Notes under the pieces: model-generated
Databases searched by the model: none
What the model was told of the DNA's origin: nothing
Seen by the model: the letters and a program-made list of their open reading frames with translations, nothing else
Position numbers and translations under genes: made by a program
Shown: in pieces, positions 31,132-44,045 of the stretch
Layout of the letters: every line of letters starts with the position of its first letter
Numbering within the stretch: the stretch's first letter is position 1
From: Wolfiporia cocos
Lineage: Eukaryota; Basidiomycota; Agaricomycetes; Polyporales; Phaeolaceae
Direction: 5' to 3'
NCBI GenBank assembly: GCA_029448655.1
Contig: JACCLO010000001.1
Span: 5,022,001-5,086,000, forward strand
Length of the DNA: 64,000 bases

Positions 31132-32430
31132 TTAACATGATCCGTCAGTATGTCTGCGACGTCATCTTCCGGGATGGGTACACATATGTCTGTATCAGAG
31201 ATGGTCAGGTGGATCTCAGTTTATTTGACAGCAGGGCTAAATTGTATCAGTGCATGTTATCGCTATTACAGTGGAATTCCGCCCAATGCGTGCTCTTAGG
31301 TTTATGCACGTATATAATGCTGAAGATGCGATACAGCAGTTTACAATCGTTGATGAGCTTACGCCAGCTTGCGATGGCCAGATCGTGATATCACCAGTCT
31401 GAATTCGCTACAGAATTGTCAACAAATATCTGCATATTCGCTTGACTTGCTTTAATTGTTTCGACGGTCCAATTATCCAAAAGACTATGCAGCGGCTCCT
31501 GTTAAATTCGTGCGTATAGCATTTGAGAGTGAACGGTGATGAGTGCAAGGGATAAAGAAACTCGGGTGAATCTAAACGATATTCACGACGTGTGAGCACC
31601 ATGTAAAATGTGCTGATGTTGCACAACAGCTTGACGGGCCGCGCTTAACAATGATGGTCTCGGCCTCGCCACGTTCCATATTACTACATAGTCAAGCAGT
31701 TTGTCACCGATGGTCAATATCAAAATCAGTCTTATGGTAAGAAGCTCTAGACATAGCTCTCTGCTTAGGAGAGGGTATCTATTGCTTTTGTGCCCGTCCG
31801 GTCAATGATGGGTCGATATCGGATTTTCAATTAGTTTCTGTTCATTTACAGTACGAGTATAGTGATGGTTGGAAAGCCATCAAAGTCAAAACGCCAGCTT
31901 AACGATAGAGCAAAGCCGTATAGTACCTTGCTTGGCATTGGTTCTAAACCCTCTTTCTTCATCAGTCGTGCACAGCGCTAGTTGAGGTGGGACAACGTTA
32001 TGGCATAGCACCTTGTCTGGTACCAGCTGTTCGGTGGACATCGTGTACGCTCTCTTGAGCAACAACACAGTGGTCCCCTGTGTGTGACTAGTGAGTTCGC
32101 ATACCCACGAGGCGCTAGAAGACCCCAAAGTACTCGGCAGCTATGCTCTACAACTAACTTGTCGGTATCGATCAAGGCAAGGCTAAATGGCACTCATTTC
32201 CGGCTTTGCTTCACCATTATGTAACGTTCGCGCGTATGCCATGACCATGGCAACGATTAGGGCACACCTTATTTGCTCCGATGAACAAGCACCGGTAAAT
32301 GAATACATAAAGAGGTCGAGGGACATAAGTAATACGCAGGCCTAGCTTCGCGTTAGACTTCAAGCTTCAAGCTTCATCGATGAATCGATGGTCACGATAT
32401 GAAACCGGCGCGACATTACGCTCCGGCCCA
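31132..32430. other. Repeat tail and unannotated sequence
   Basis: 31132-31560 continues repeat copy B. From 31560 to 32430 no coding region or repeat is recognised. Confidence 0.3.
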
Positions 32431-32439
32431 CCGTTCTCC

Positions 32440-32566
32440 TAGTCTCGTTACCAGACGGCAGCATTACGGCAGTATTGAGTACAAACCACTGGACGGTTCA
32501 AGGTAACCCCCTACCCTCCCTACGTGCCTCTTATACCGTTCAACGTGGCGACTGGAAACGAGTCTA
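32440..32566 (+). mobile_element. Short MULE-type MITE (127 bp)
   Basis: TAGTCTCGTTACCAG...CTGGAAACGAGTCTA, the same termini as 27366-28212. The flanks CCGTTCTCC (32431-32439) and CTGTTCTCC (32567-32575) form a 9-bp duplication with one mismatch. It is an internally deleted derivative of the same family. Confidence 0.7.
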
Positions 32567-32714
32567 CTGTTCTCCGGGGACATTGAACTAAACACATTAA
32601 TATTAACATACATGCTTAGGTTGTGAACGATGACAAACGAACAGCCTGACTCTATCCATACTACTATACACCAGTCCGTTGCACAACGACCGCTCCCCGA
32701 CGCGCACCGCTCGC

Positions 32715-34737
32715 CTACGCAACCTGGGGGCCGGCAAGGCGGACCTTCTCGTCCACGTCCTGCTCATAGAGCGCAAACGCTTTCTGGAACATCGCCGCGA
32801 GCTTGCGCACCTCGCGGCCGAACGCGTCCTTGTCCTTCCACGCGAGCGCAGGGTTGAGCAGCTCGCGGGGGACGCCCTCGAGCGCGGTGGGCACCTGGAG
32901 GCCGAACACGCCGAACGTCTCGTACTGCGCCGCCTTGAGCGCGCCCGAGTGCACGGCGTCGACGATGCGCCGCGTGTACGCGAGCGGGCAGCGCGCGCCC
33001 GTGCCGTACTTGCCGCCCGTCCAGCCCGTGTTGATCAGCCAGCAATCGACGTCGTGCGCGGCCATGCGCTCCGCGAGCATCTCCGCGTACCGCCCCGGGT
33101 GCAGCACGATGAACGGCGCGCTGTAGCACGTCGAGAACGTCGGGATCGGCTCCATCACGCCGTCCTCGGTGCCCGGGGTTTTCCTGGTGGGAGCACGTGA
33201 GACATGTGACTTTGCAATCAGCGTGGTGGCGACTTACGAGGTGTAGCCGGCGAGGAAGTGGTATTGCGCCTGCTCGGGGGTGAGCTTGCTCACGGGCGGG
33301 AGGACGCCGAAGGCGTCGCAGGTGAGCATGATGATGTTGCTCGGCTGGCGGTCGACGATGCACGGGATGCGCGCGTTGGGGATGAACTCGATCGGGTACG
33401 CGCAGCGCGTGTTCTCGGTGATGCTGATGTCGTCGTAGTCAGGCACGCGCGAGATGGGGTGGTAGACGACGTTCTCGAGGATGCTCCCGAAGCGGACCGC
33501 GTTGTAGATCTCGGGCTCCTTTTCTGCGGACAAGTTCACGCACTTGGCGTAGCACCCGCCCTCGATGTTGAACACGCCCGTGTCCGACCACACGTGCTCG
33601 TCGTCGCCGATCAGCAGCCGCCGCGGGTCCGCGGACAGCGTCGTCTTGCCCGTGCCCGACAGCCCGAAGAAGAGCGTCACGTCCTCGTTCTCGATGCCCA
33701 CGTTCGCGGACGAGTGCAGCGAGAGCTGCCCGAACTTGACCGGCTGCAGGTAATGCTGGGGGGAGCACGTCAGCCCGAGTTGCATGGACACGCCTCGCTG
33801 AGCCTACCATGACGGAGAAGACGCCCTTCTTCATCTCGCCCGCGTACTCGGTGCCGAGGATGACCATCTCCATCCGCTTGAAGTTGATCTCGACCGAGGT
33901 CGTCGACGACATACCCTTCGTGAACCGGTTCGCGGGGAACTGGCCCGCATTGTAGATGATGAAGTCGGGCTCGCCAAACTCCTCGAGCTCCTCCTCCGTT
34001 GGCCGGATGAGCATGTTGTTCTGCGGCGCGTGACGTCAGAGCACGTTATGCCGTTGGTTCTCGGGCGCTTACCATGAACAGGGCGTGGTATGCCCGCGCA
34101 CAGATGACCCGGACCTTGATGCGGTACTTCGGGTCCCACTGCCCACCGGATCAATGTGAGTGCCCCGTGCGTAGACCATACGACCATACGAGAGATGCGG
34201 ACGCACCCCGGCGTACCCGTCGAACACGTAGACATTGTCGCGCGTGTTCAGGTAGTCGATCGCGCGCTCGCGGTTGATCTCAAACGTGTCTGCATTCCAC
34301 CGTCGTCAGCACCGGCCGGCACAGGAGAACGGAGGCGGCACGCACGCTCGTCCATCATGATGTTCACGGAGCCCCACCAGATCTCGTCCTTGGACGTCTC
34401 CTCGTACACGATCCGCTTGTCCTTTGGGCTGCGGCCGGTCTTCTTGCCCGAGAAGTTGATGAGCGAACCCGACGCGGAGATGATGGCGCCCTCGTTCCGG
34501 ATCGCGTCCTCGTACAGCTGGGCGACGGGCGCGTTGCGCTTGATCTGGATCCGGTCCATATCAAAGCCAGCCTGCGAGAAGTACTCCAGGTCGCGCCCGA
34601 CGACTGCCAGGAAGTGCATCAGTGCGACACGAGGTAACGGGAGAGGGAAACGTACGCTTGCTTGGCTCGGCGTCGAACGCCTGCGCATAGTTCTTGTGGA
34701 GGATGTGAGGAGTCACGTAGGGCGTGCGGTAGGCCAT
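32715..34737 (-). CDS. PCK1: Phosphoenolpyruvate carboxykinase (ATP)
   Basis: PEPCK converts oxaloacetate and ATP to phosphoenolpyruvate in the cytosol, the committed step of gluconeogenesis. Seven exons on the minus strand join in frame: 34737-34656, 34603-34346, 34289-34207, 34138-34073, 34020-33808, 33755-33238 and 33183-32715, giving 562 residues, close to the about 550 usual for fungal ATP-type enzymes. Visible signatures: [10 protein letters not shown] near the N-terminus, the kinase-1a P-loop GLSGTGKTT followed by LIGDDEHVW, and [15 protein letters not shown] in the C-terminal half. The ATG at 34737 begins [22 protein letters not shown] box lies about 50 bp upstream. Large plus-strand ORFs over the gene are GC-rich shadows. 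Confidence 0.95.
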
Positions 34738-34782
34738 GGTGGTATCTGGCGAAATCTGTGCATGTATGGGTCAGAGGAGCGT

Positions 34783-34790
34783 TATATATA
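34783..34790 (-). promoter_or_regulatory. TATA box of PCK1
   Basis: TATATATAAC reads on the minus strand at 34790-34781, about 45-50 bp before the PCK1 ATG, implying a very short 5' UTR. Confidence 0.5.
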
Positions 34791-34799
34791 GAGTGACCG

Positions 34800-37118
34800 G
34801 GACATAATGCGAGCGCGATGCAATCCACACATGAAACACCTGCTGCTAAATGTTCCGAGCATTCCCGGACAGCTGGGCAGTGAGCGGGTATGTCTCGACA
34901 TAGGCAGTCTGAGCATCAGAGACGTGCACGGGACACGGAATGTTCGAACTGATCCGCTCGGTGACTGAGGGGATTGATGTACGAACATACCAACGGCCTC
35001 GGTGCGACACAGACAGTACCCGATATCCCCAGCCTGCGCTGGGACCGCGATATGTTCGAGATCGATATCCTATCCGCGCTTCACCGGCGCGTGATGGCGC
35101 ACGATTGCGCGCGCCATGATTCGCGTTCAGAATAGGAGGTGCTCACCGTATACGCTTGAGCTAAACGGGAGTGGTAGCGTTGGGGAGGGGATGTCCGGAG
35201 AGGTTGCGCTCGAGAGAAGTATCGGGTGCGGGATTGAGGAAAGGTGGAGCAGAGGGGGGACTTTATAGCAGGAGGGAGGACCCTCAGGTTCATCCAGCAT
35301 GAGATGGGTTACACCTAATCAGGCAAATAGCGCGTCCCGTGATCAGGACTTGGAGGAGGCCAACACCCGGTTCTGTCCGTGCGGGACACCGTCGACGGAG
35401 GGGGATGAAATTCAAGTGACTCGTACGCGTCTGGCAGCGAGCTGGGCCTGTGCTGTTGCCGACGGGGAGGAGAGAAATGCCGACGGGGAGGAGAGCTGCC
35501 GACCGTCGTCGCCTTCGCAGGCCCACATGCATCACTTGCCTTTTGAGGCGAGATCTGCAGGTCTGCACCGCAGGCCTCCACGGTATGGCGAAAACATACC
35601 GCTCCCACGAAAGGTATGTCCTCAACTGCTCCGGCTACTCGACGGGCGCGTGTGCCGGCGGCCGAGCATTTAGCAGAGTGCGGGGCCCCATTGTGTCGCG
35701 GCTCCCGTACGCGCGGGACCATCCCATGTGCTGTATAGATGGTGATGCGCAACGATTAGCAGAGGACGCGAGTCGGCCGTGCTAGAGTCGGACTGTCATG
35801 GCCGACATCCTGGCGAGTGTAGCATCTCGTGCGTTGGAGATGCTAAAATACCTTGAGCATCGCGAACATCAAGGCGTCTGCGGGCTGCGTAGATGTTGAT
35901 TGGCTGCTTATTTCCACTGATGTCATGATGGTGGGTACATTTTCTTCACACTCTGCGCAAGATTTGCTTTTGCTCTACCACAGCTTATAGAGCGAACAAT
36001 TTCGGCACATATCCGGCGGTATACAGACCGTACGGACCTCGGCGGATGTACCGAGCGTAGGTCTGGCCCATACTATAACTTGCATCCAAGACGAATACCC
36101 TGAAAGAAGCACATCCAAAAATGACATGCTCGCACCTCTGCAATTTGCTACAGGTGTACAAGACCACGGCTTCTGTTCATTTCGACGGTGCCTGCGCCAT
36201 TATTCCTGTCGTCCCGGTTCCTCACGAGCGCAAACTCCTCTACTTCTTCGCGCATCGTCTACAGCCTCCGTCGGACCCGAGCACGACATCTACCAACCCA
36301 CCGCCAGCACCAGGCCAACACAACAAGGGCGCGATCATCGTCGACCAGGTAACTCACACATTGTTATTGGTAGCGGAACATATACCCCGGCCCGGCGGCC
36401 CCGCCCAGGCTCTAGCTGGGTATCCCAACACGCTGGTGTTTGCCGGTGCACGGTGCTGGCTCGGTCGGTTAGGCGCGCAGGGGTGGCGTCGCGATGGCCT
36501 GCAGACCTGACGGGTGACCTGCAGACCTCCGACGCTGTACCGTAGGCCCTCCTCGGCTAGACGCTCTGATGCGTGATGCCGGCCTGGATCTCTGTCGCGA
36601 TATGGCCTGCAGACCTCCTACCCGTCTGGAACGATATCGATGCCCCTTGGTTGCTGACATGCCGGTCGATTTCCATGTGCACCAACGATTGGTATGATGG
36701 GGGAGAACCATAAGATCATTGATGTACACTCTTCATAGCTCATTGACATTGGCGATCTAGCGCGTCAAGACACAAGCATACGCGACATCAGTTTCATCGC
36801 TGACTTGATCGGTACTAGCGGTCGCCCAAGCCAGTCTTGTCGTGCGATTGCTCATCTGGGCATCAATTTTCAAAATTGTCTGCGGGCAGGGTCGACCCCA
36901 GGTAGCTGTATCAGACTAGTCTGTCGGGCTGCCGAGACAATTCGCACTCGGCTACATAAGCACGACCCTACAGTACGATCATGGGCCAGAGTGCAGTCGT
37001 ACTGTGTTGTGAATACACGCAGGTTAAAGGGTATATCATATTAATGAGACGCATGTATGTGATGAAAAACTCGATGCCCCAAACACAACATGCCGGGCAG
37101 CACAGGATCCTTTAACGA
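34800..37118. other. Intergenic region, no supported gene
   Basis: The upstream region of PCK1 and the 3' flank of the NLR-like gene. A plus-strand opening at 36121-36510 could be a fragment of a gene but matches no family. A short duplication of GCCGACGGGGAGGAGAG lies at about 35459-35495, and CCTGCAGACCT recurs near 36497, 36520 and 36606. Confidence 0.4.
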
Positions 37119-40100
37119 CTACACCAGTGCGGACAAGTCCAGGACAGTGACTTTGCCGGTAAGCGATCCACAAGCATAATAGCATCCGTGTGATGTCTCT
37201 GCAGGACTCGAGTAGAATGTCCTACGCTTTGAATCAGCGATCCAGCAAAGCTTCTTCTCCGTTTGCCGATCAGTGATCCAACCGTTGTCCTCGCGAAATC
37301 TGATCGCACGTTTGTCCCAGTCATTCGACTCATATTCCAGGAGTTCCCCTGTCTCACACGACCAAATTGCTGGATGCGTGCCGGAGTCGAAATCGGCGTA
37401 CACTTTGCTACTGTCGGGAGAGAAGGCGAGCTTATCGACCCACTCCTTGCCTTTAAGTTTGATTTTGATCGTCGTGCGTATGGTGAAGTCTGGTAGGTAC
37501 CAGATGTTGATGGACGAATGACTCCCTGCCGCAAGCATTGTCCCGTCTGGGGAGAATGCGACACGGTATATTATACCTTGGGCGCAGTCGACTTTACGTT
37601 GTAGCGCCCTGTTTCCAGCGTCTGTGGCACTCCTGGCGCCGGAAGTCTGTGGACTTGACAGGTGTCAAGATTGAATGCATCGTACTGAATGTGAGGAGTG
37701 CTTACTTTGGTCGCCTTATGTCCCACAGGATGATGGCTCCATCCTCGCCGCATGATGCAACGTATTTCAGGTCATCCGAAAGAGCAACGCACCGGACAGC
37801 GGAACTGTGTCCCATACTCTCGGGTCCGGCGGATAAAGCCTGGAGATCCCAGATACGAACGGTGTTATCACTCGACCCAGAGAGCAGCCTCGTTCCATCG
37901 TGCGAGAAAGCCACGGAAAACACCCAGTTTGTGTGATTCTGCAGCACGTTAAGGGCTTCTCCGCTTTGTGCGTCCCACAGCCGGACTGTGCAGTCCGTCG
38001 ATCCCGATGCAATGATGTTGCTCTCTGCGGAAACGCACAGAGAGTTGACCTCGCCCGTATGGCCCTCGAGGACGCGGACGCACTCTGCTGTGTCGGTATT
38101 CCAGAGGCGGATGGTCCAATCCGCTGATCCAGACGCAGCTGTACGATCATCTTGGAGGAATACTACGGTCCAGACGTCGCCGATGTGTCCGTCAAACGTT
38201 TTCCCATCCGACGAATAGGTGGTACCCCACATGCACAGCGTTCCCTCGCTCGTACCGACAATCAGTCTGGAACCATCGCCTGAATATGCCACGGAATTGA
38301 CGCAGTTGGCATAGATCGTCCGGATGAACTGGGTGCCCTTCAGGATGTTGCAGATGCAGAGGAAGCCGATGCTGCGAGGGAAGGATTCGTCGTTCTGTGC
38401 GTGCGCGGGGGCGACCTTCAATTTGGCGCTCCCAACAGCTGCGATCGTCCCCGCATCGGGAGAATACGTCACAGCGCGGACGGAGGTGATCTGGACATTA
38501 TCCGAGCTGCGGTGCAGCTCGTGGATCGGTGCACCAGTAGCAACATTCCAGACGTAGATCTCCCCGTTTTGCGACCCTGAAGCAATGAAGCGGCTGTCGG
38601 GGGAGATGCATAGAGACGTGACATCGCCTGAGTGATCGAACATCGCATTATGGAGGTCCCCTGACTCTGCATTCCATGTGCGTACGCCGTGGTCGAACGA
38701 GCCGGAGGTGATCCAATGGCCGCGCGGGGAGGCCGCTACAGCAGACACTGCGCCTGAGTGGCCCCCCTCTATAACACGAATGCATGCCCCCCAATGAGCG
38801 TCACGAGGCGTTATGAGAGATGTAATCATGCCCTGCGAATAGGCATGAAGCAAATGACAGGAGGGCATGAGCGTCAGTCCAGATATGTAGATCTGACCCG
38901 GGCAGTCATTGATTGGCTCGAAATATTCGAGAACAAATCGGTAAGCGTCGTCCAACAGGTTGGATAGCGCTATTTCATTGTGAATCTGAATGGAGGTCGT
39001 CAGTGACGGTGCATGGCGCGAAATATATGCTACATACATGACACCATTTGCGCACATCATTGAGTGCTCTGACAGCTATGCTCAACTCGTTGAGAAGGCT
39101 CAAAGCCTCCAGCCAGACAAGAAGCTTCGTCTGGCAGAACATAGTCACCTGGCTAGACAAAGCTGGAGAATATGAAACGCCATCCAAGTGCGTAGCCCAG
39201 TGTTTGCAGGCATACTGTATATGCGCCGGTATGCTGTGTTGCACCCGAGCTTGATACCCAACAATCTCCCCCTTCGACACGATAGGATCCTCGAGCCCGA
39301 GGATATTTCGGCAAAAACCTCGGTTCGAATTAAGCAGGTTTAGACACGCCCCTGCTATACGGCCGTGATGAATCCCAGGGTTGACATAGAACGTCATATT
39401 CCTGCATCGGTTCTCGTCAATCAGGAATTGGGGAAAGCTGGCATGTAGTGGACGCATCGCGTCGGAATCCTGTGCATTGTACACGATGACAGACGCCGCG
39501 CGCGCGATGATTGATCTAGTGTCAGATATTGGGACTTCCAGCAGGAATCTCATCGTAGATGGAGAGACATGGTCTCTGAGTAAGGCGATCGCGCCAAACA
39601 CCGCTTGCAGGGAAGTACGGTTGGAAACGCGGCGGTCGAGAAATTCCGTCGGAAACGCCTTCTCCAATGCGACGGCATAGATCTTGTCGAGCTCTGCAAG
39701 ACCGACCGCAGTCTCCGTAGGTGCGTCGGAAAGAAGCGCATCGATGATTGTGCGGAAATGGTAAGGATCTTCCCGGAGAATGCGTATGACTGTTGTTGCA
39801 TAAATGAAGAGCCCTTCCGCTCGTCTCGTCAACTGCTCGATGATCTCTGGATTTGCAGCCTTTGGATTGACGGAGGAGATAGCGGTCCAGTTCTCCTTCA
39901 AGAAGAACTTGATATCACGATCGGCTTGTGAGCGGGGAATTTCCTCCAACCGGAATGGTTTGGCAGCGTCCGCAAAGTCCACGGAAGAGAAGACCGTCTC
40001 GATGTGGAGCTCGGGTCGAGTAGTAAGCAGGATCCGAAGCGGAAAGGGCAAATCTCGTACACCCTTCAAGAGAAGATGAAGCATCCTCGGCACACGCTCG

Positions 40101-41663
40101 AGTGCAAACTCTGTGCACTCATCAACCGCGTCGATTATGATGACGACGGGGTGATGTTGCTTGGCAATGCTCTTGAGAGGATTGACGATCAGGTCGTACA
40201 GCTGACGCTCCATGTTCTGCTGATCTGGTCCGCGCGTGAGATGCATTCGGCATGCATCGACAATGCGTGGAGCGAAGTCTAGTTGTGACCTTGCGAGCTG
40301 GTATGCTATAGTGGGGAAGACGAAATTGGTGGTGGAGAGATCTGCGTCTCCACGGACGAAGAAGAACGATGCGCCCAGGCGGCCCTGCGTCTCCAATCGT
40401 CTTGCCATCTCGTATGCTATCGTTGATTTACCCGTTCCTGCACCCCCACTGAGGATGAAGAGCTGTGGTTGTTGAGTGTCACTAGTGGCCCAATTCTCCA
40501 GGTCAGCGATCAAGCCTGTGCGCGTCCCTTGCAAGTAGCCGTTTTTCGCCTCATTAATAAAAGAACTAAACTCCGCGCTGTCACGATGCGGCAGCTTGTT
40601 GAGTATCTCCTGTATAGCTATTGTCATAGGTTTGTATCAGCTAATACCTTTGGGGCACGAATGAACTTTACCCTTGCCATCCGCTATCTAATAACTGAGC
40701 GTAAGATCATCTGTTCATCATCGATTTTACGTATTAGCCTTACATTATTCAGCCTTTGTGTCTTGACGTCCAGACTACTAACCATCGCATTGATTCCACC
40801 GATCCCAGATTGTACATCCGCAACTTGGCGACCAACATTGTCGATTCCAGCCTGGTTGCTGATAATGCCTTGCTCGATCCTAATTAGGCACGACACCTGT
40901 GAACGAATGCTTGTAAGCCGAGTAACCGCTGCAAAATCGACTATCAACAGACCCCGAAGTTATCACGGGCCTCGTCAATGCCTGTCCGGATATTGCGTAG
41001 AATTATGGCGTTCTGCTCAATGCGAAGGCTTCTGATAAACCAATGGTGGTGCTTGATTGCTTGCGCCCGTCGATTGAGGTTATTTAAGCTCCTACGACGA
41101 ATGAGCTGTTACAAGACAAGCAGCAACTGAGACATACGCACTCGATGAGCTGACTAATGGCAGTACGTAATCGCCCCAGCGATACGCCGGAATATTCTGC
41201 GCCTGATATTACCTTGTCGTGGTCTGGAGGGCTCATGAAATGTTCATTGACGTTATTGAATGTATCTTTGACAAGATTGACTAGAGATAGCACGCTTTGT
41301 CCGATCTCATCTGCTTCTCGATTGTTATCCCGAGCCTTCTGAAGGTGATTGGGCCGGGTTTATTCAACATTGACAGTGTACGACGAGCAAGAATGCATAA
41401 CTTACAATCACGGTGTCAAGCAATCTTTCCAGTGTGGACATCACAACGTCAACACCTGGAGCATGCGCACTGATGGATGCAAATTCGCCTATTGCCCGCA
41501 CAGCAAGGCGAGCTGCGTGAAGGGCATCATCGACGCGTTGATCCTTCCGGCTCTTAACCAACGGTCTAGGATCAGACGGCAACGCAGAGTCAAGCGACGA
41601 GGTCAAACTGTGAGTGGATGGGCTGCTTCGCAGATGTTTCCCGTGACCCCAACGATGAAACAT
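37119..41663 (-). CDS. NACHT-WD40 NLR-like STAND ATPase
   Basis: A multi-exon minus-strand gene. The NACHT exon (40627-39038) has a P-loop GGAGTGKST and Walker B VVIIIDAVDEC. It joins through 52-bp introns (39037-38986 and 37705-37654) to about ten WD40 repeats ending at 37119 (GSADWTIRLWNTDT, GSTDCTVRLWDAQSG, GSSDNTVRIWDLQ). Upstream exons (41663-41406, 41338-41138 and about 41050-40700) encode a helical N-terminal region, possibly the HeLo/MLKL-type bundle common on such proteins (inference). In fungi these NLR-like receptors are linked to heterokaryon incompatibility and programmed cell death. The repeats here are divergent, unlike the near-identical hypervariable repeats of HET-D/E types. 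The 5' part needs non-obvious splices around 41000-40630 and may contain a frameshift. Confidence 0.85.
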
Positions 41664-43043
41664 ATTGTCAGCTTCCTAGTGGGTGAACAGTTGCCAGAGC
41701 CGTGCGTGCCGGCAGAAGTGAAGATCTCGGAAAATGAGAAAAATCCTGAGAGCAGTAGACAGGGGGGCTGCGATCGAAAGCAAACGATACAGAGGGGACG
41801 ACGAGCCTGTATCTTCCTGCATCACAACGTGTTGTCCTTTGTCTGCGCAGCGCTGGGAAAGAACATATCATGACATGCGGCTGTTTAGACCAGCGGCACC
41901 ACGGGCTCAGGGCCACCTCGTGTTTGTGCTGTATTACGTTCAATAGATCCATATCTCCGCTGCTGAAGGAAAACATACGCTTCCGTATTCCCCAGCGTAA
42001 CGATCCAATCCAGCTGTGGTGGAAATGAAGTCGGCTTATTGCAGAACGCAAACTCCAGAAGTGACGTGGACAGCCGGCAGACGAACTCCATCACCATCTC
42101 TGGAACGTGTGATCAGCTGCAGGAGCCGTCATCTTGGCTTGCTTCGGGATGATCTGACCGCATCGCAAAGCAGACAGCCGATCCGATGGCAGGGAAGACG
42201 GCAAACATGCACAAAGCAGATAGATATGCGTGCCCTGCGCATGTTTCGGAGTTGAGCCACAAACGACGGTATACAGCTCCGCATCAGAGGCGCCGCAGAT
42301 ATGTGGTTTTATGAAACGGTGCTGTCTGATCTACTTATCCGGTGTTGGCTTCGTATACTGCGAATGCTAATTAGATTGGTGAGATGGGAGTATTTAGGAA
42401 GCGGTGGCGACTGTGAGAAATTAGGCCCGAGATGATTAATGAACAGCGGAAGATACGGAGCAGCGACTTCAGCTGGGGCAGTGCCCGCATAGCTCGCACA
42501 GATCTAGCAATTTCAGCGAGCTGCAGCTGTGGTTGCGAGGAATCAATGCGAAAAAGCGCGCCATGATATGATCGATTGATCCATGATCCATGATCCATGA
42601 TGCAACCGCACGGTTGGGTACATCGACGAGCGCCAACTTTGCTTGCGTGCCTCACGATTATGCAGGCAGCAACCCATCAATGCCCCAGGCCTCAGGCAAA
42701 GCTCACCGCATTATGTAGCGCTATAGCAGTCATGCCTGCTCGCCAGAGGCATCCCCTTGCGACGTGACGAGACGGCGGAAGCGTCAATCAGATTCGTAAG
42801 CTGGCTGCTGAAAATGAAATCAAAGCTCCGCATCGATGAATGATGCCAAGACAGAAATGCACCAATCGTGAGCTTCTAAACGCATTACATATGGCAGATG
42901 GCGCGGCCTTTCATTCGCGCACAGCATTCTGGGCCTTCCGTGCTGCCACTCCCATCAGCTCCGCCCCAACGCAGATGCCTCCATTGGGAATTGGTCTACT
43001 AATTTATTCAGTGTAACAGCTGGATGGTGCATCAGGGTACATT
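41664..43043. other. Intergenic region, nothing recognised
   Basis: No supported coding region. A small tandem array of GATCCAT (about three units) lies near 42578-42600. Confidence 0.4.
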
Positions 43044-44045
43044 TCAAGAGTACCTTCTGACTTCACTCAGCAATGGGTTCCCCGATTCTACTGGATGTAG
43101 TGACGGTTCATATCCTTGCGCTCTTGGTAAGCTGCGCCACGCCCAATACGACGAGACCACTGGAACGGATATGGACGAACATCGCTTTGTCGAACTGGTT
43201 TGGTCCGATTTAGGTGCGGTGTTCTCGTGTGGGAGATTATGCTGGACGGATTGGGAAGTAAGAATGTACGGCTCCAGGGCCAAAGGCTCGCTGTATCCGG
43301 CCGGTCGGTTCCTCGAAAACCACCAGCGATGGCTGAGAACCGCTACTGCAAAAACAAGTGTAGCAACCACAATGCCAACAACGCTACCGATGACGGTTCG
43401 AACCCGATCCTTGGTGGCCTTGTCATCAACGGAGCTCATCTGGGGCTGTGGATCAGACGTAGAACCACTGTTATAACTCCCTTTGCTGGCAGGAGGTAAA
43501 CTCTGGAACTGAGCCGGTAGTGTTCGTTTCCGTAAGCCATGACGCATTCATCGCACTGCCATTAGGGCCAAAGAAGCGAGCATGGCACTTTTAGCTGGGT
43601 TACACTCATGAGCACGTCGCATACACATGCGAACAAGCTGTAAACCATTGTACTGGTACGTCATAGTGTTATACGATGTGGGAAGCACTGCACATACCAT
43701 CACGGTGCCGCTGTTAATAGCGTAATCCTGTGCGTATGTTGAAAAAACAACATTACGGAAATGTGTACCGTTTGCTGGCGTCGCATTGAATAACAACTAG
43801 GATGTGGACATCGATGTCAACTCTCTGGAGCCCATATTACAAGCCGCAGAGCGAGCATGTAACAAACCTGATTTGCCTTGCATATCGGAAACACTGTCGA
43901 TAGGTAGTTCAAGAGCTTCGAACCACCATATTAGTGAGGCCCCCGTTATTGTCAACAGGTACACCTGGAGCATTTGTATACGAATCGCTATAGAACTCGT
44001 TGAGGCGAGCCTGGATGGCAGCCAGAAAGATTGTATGCTGGTCAA
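43044..44045 (-). pseudogene. Probable single-pass membrane protein gene, apparently broken
   Basis: One minus-strand frame runs from 44045 to 43044 interrupted by only two stops (TAG 43799-43797 and TGA 43550-43548). The upstream parts read like an ectodomain with possible N-glycosylation sites (FNATPANGTHF). The last part has a typical transmembrane helix (VRTVIGSVVGIVVATLVFAV) followed by a basic cytoplasmic tail of about 110 residues. Fungal genes of this plan often encode surface sensors; no family is recognised here. Either two nonsense mutations or unrecognised introns explain the stops. Confidence 0.4.

Noticed and set aside
32679..33812. Plus-strand ORFs of 170-185 codons over PCK1
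   Set aside because: Antisense shadows of third-position-GC-rich exons; the minus strand encodes clear PEPCK motifs.
36121..36545. Plus-strand openings that might be a small gene
   Set aside because: Two overlapping frames, no recognised domain and ambiguous splice sites; kept only as an intergenic note.
42578..42603. Short GATCCAT tandem repeat considered as a CRISPR-like or satellite array
   Set aside because: Only about three 7-bp units with no spacers; a simple-sequence slip.
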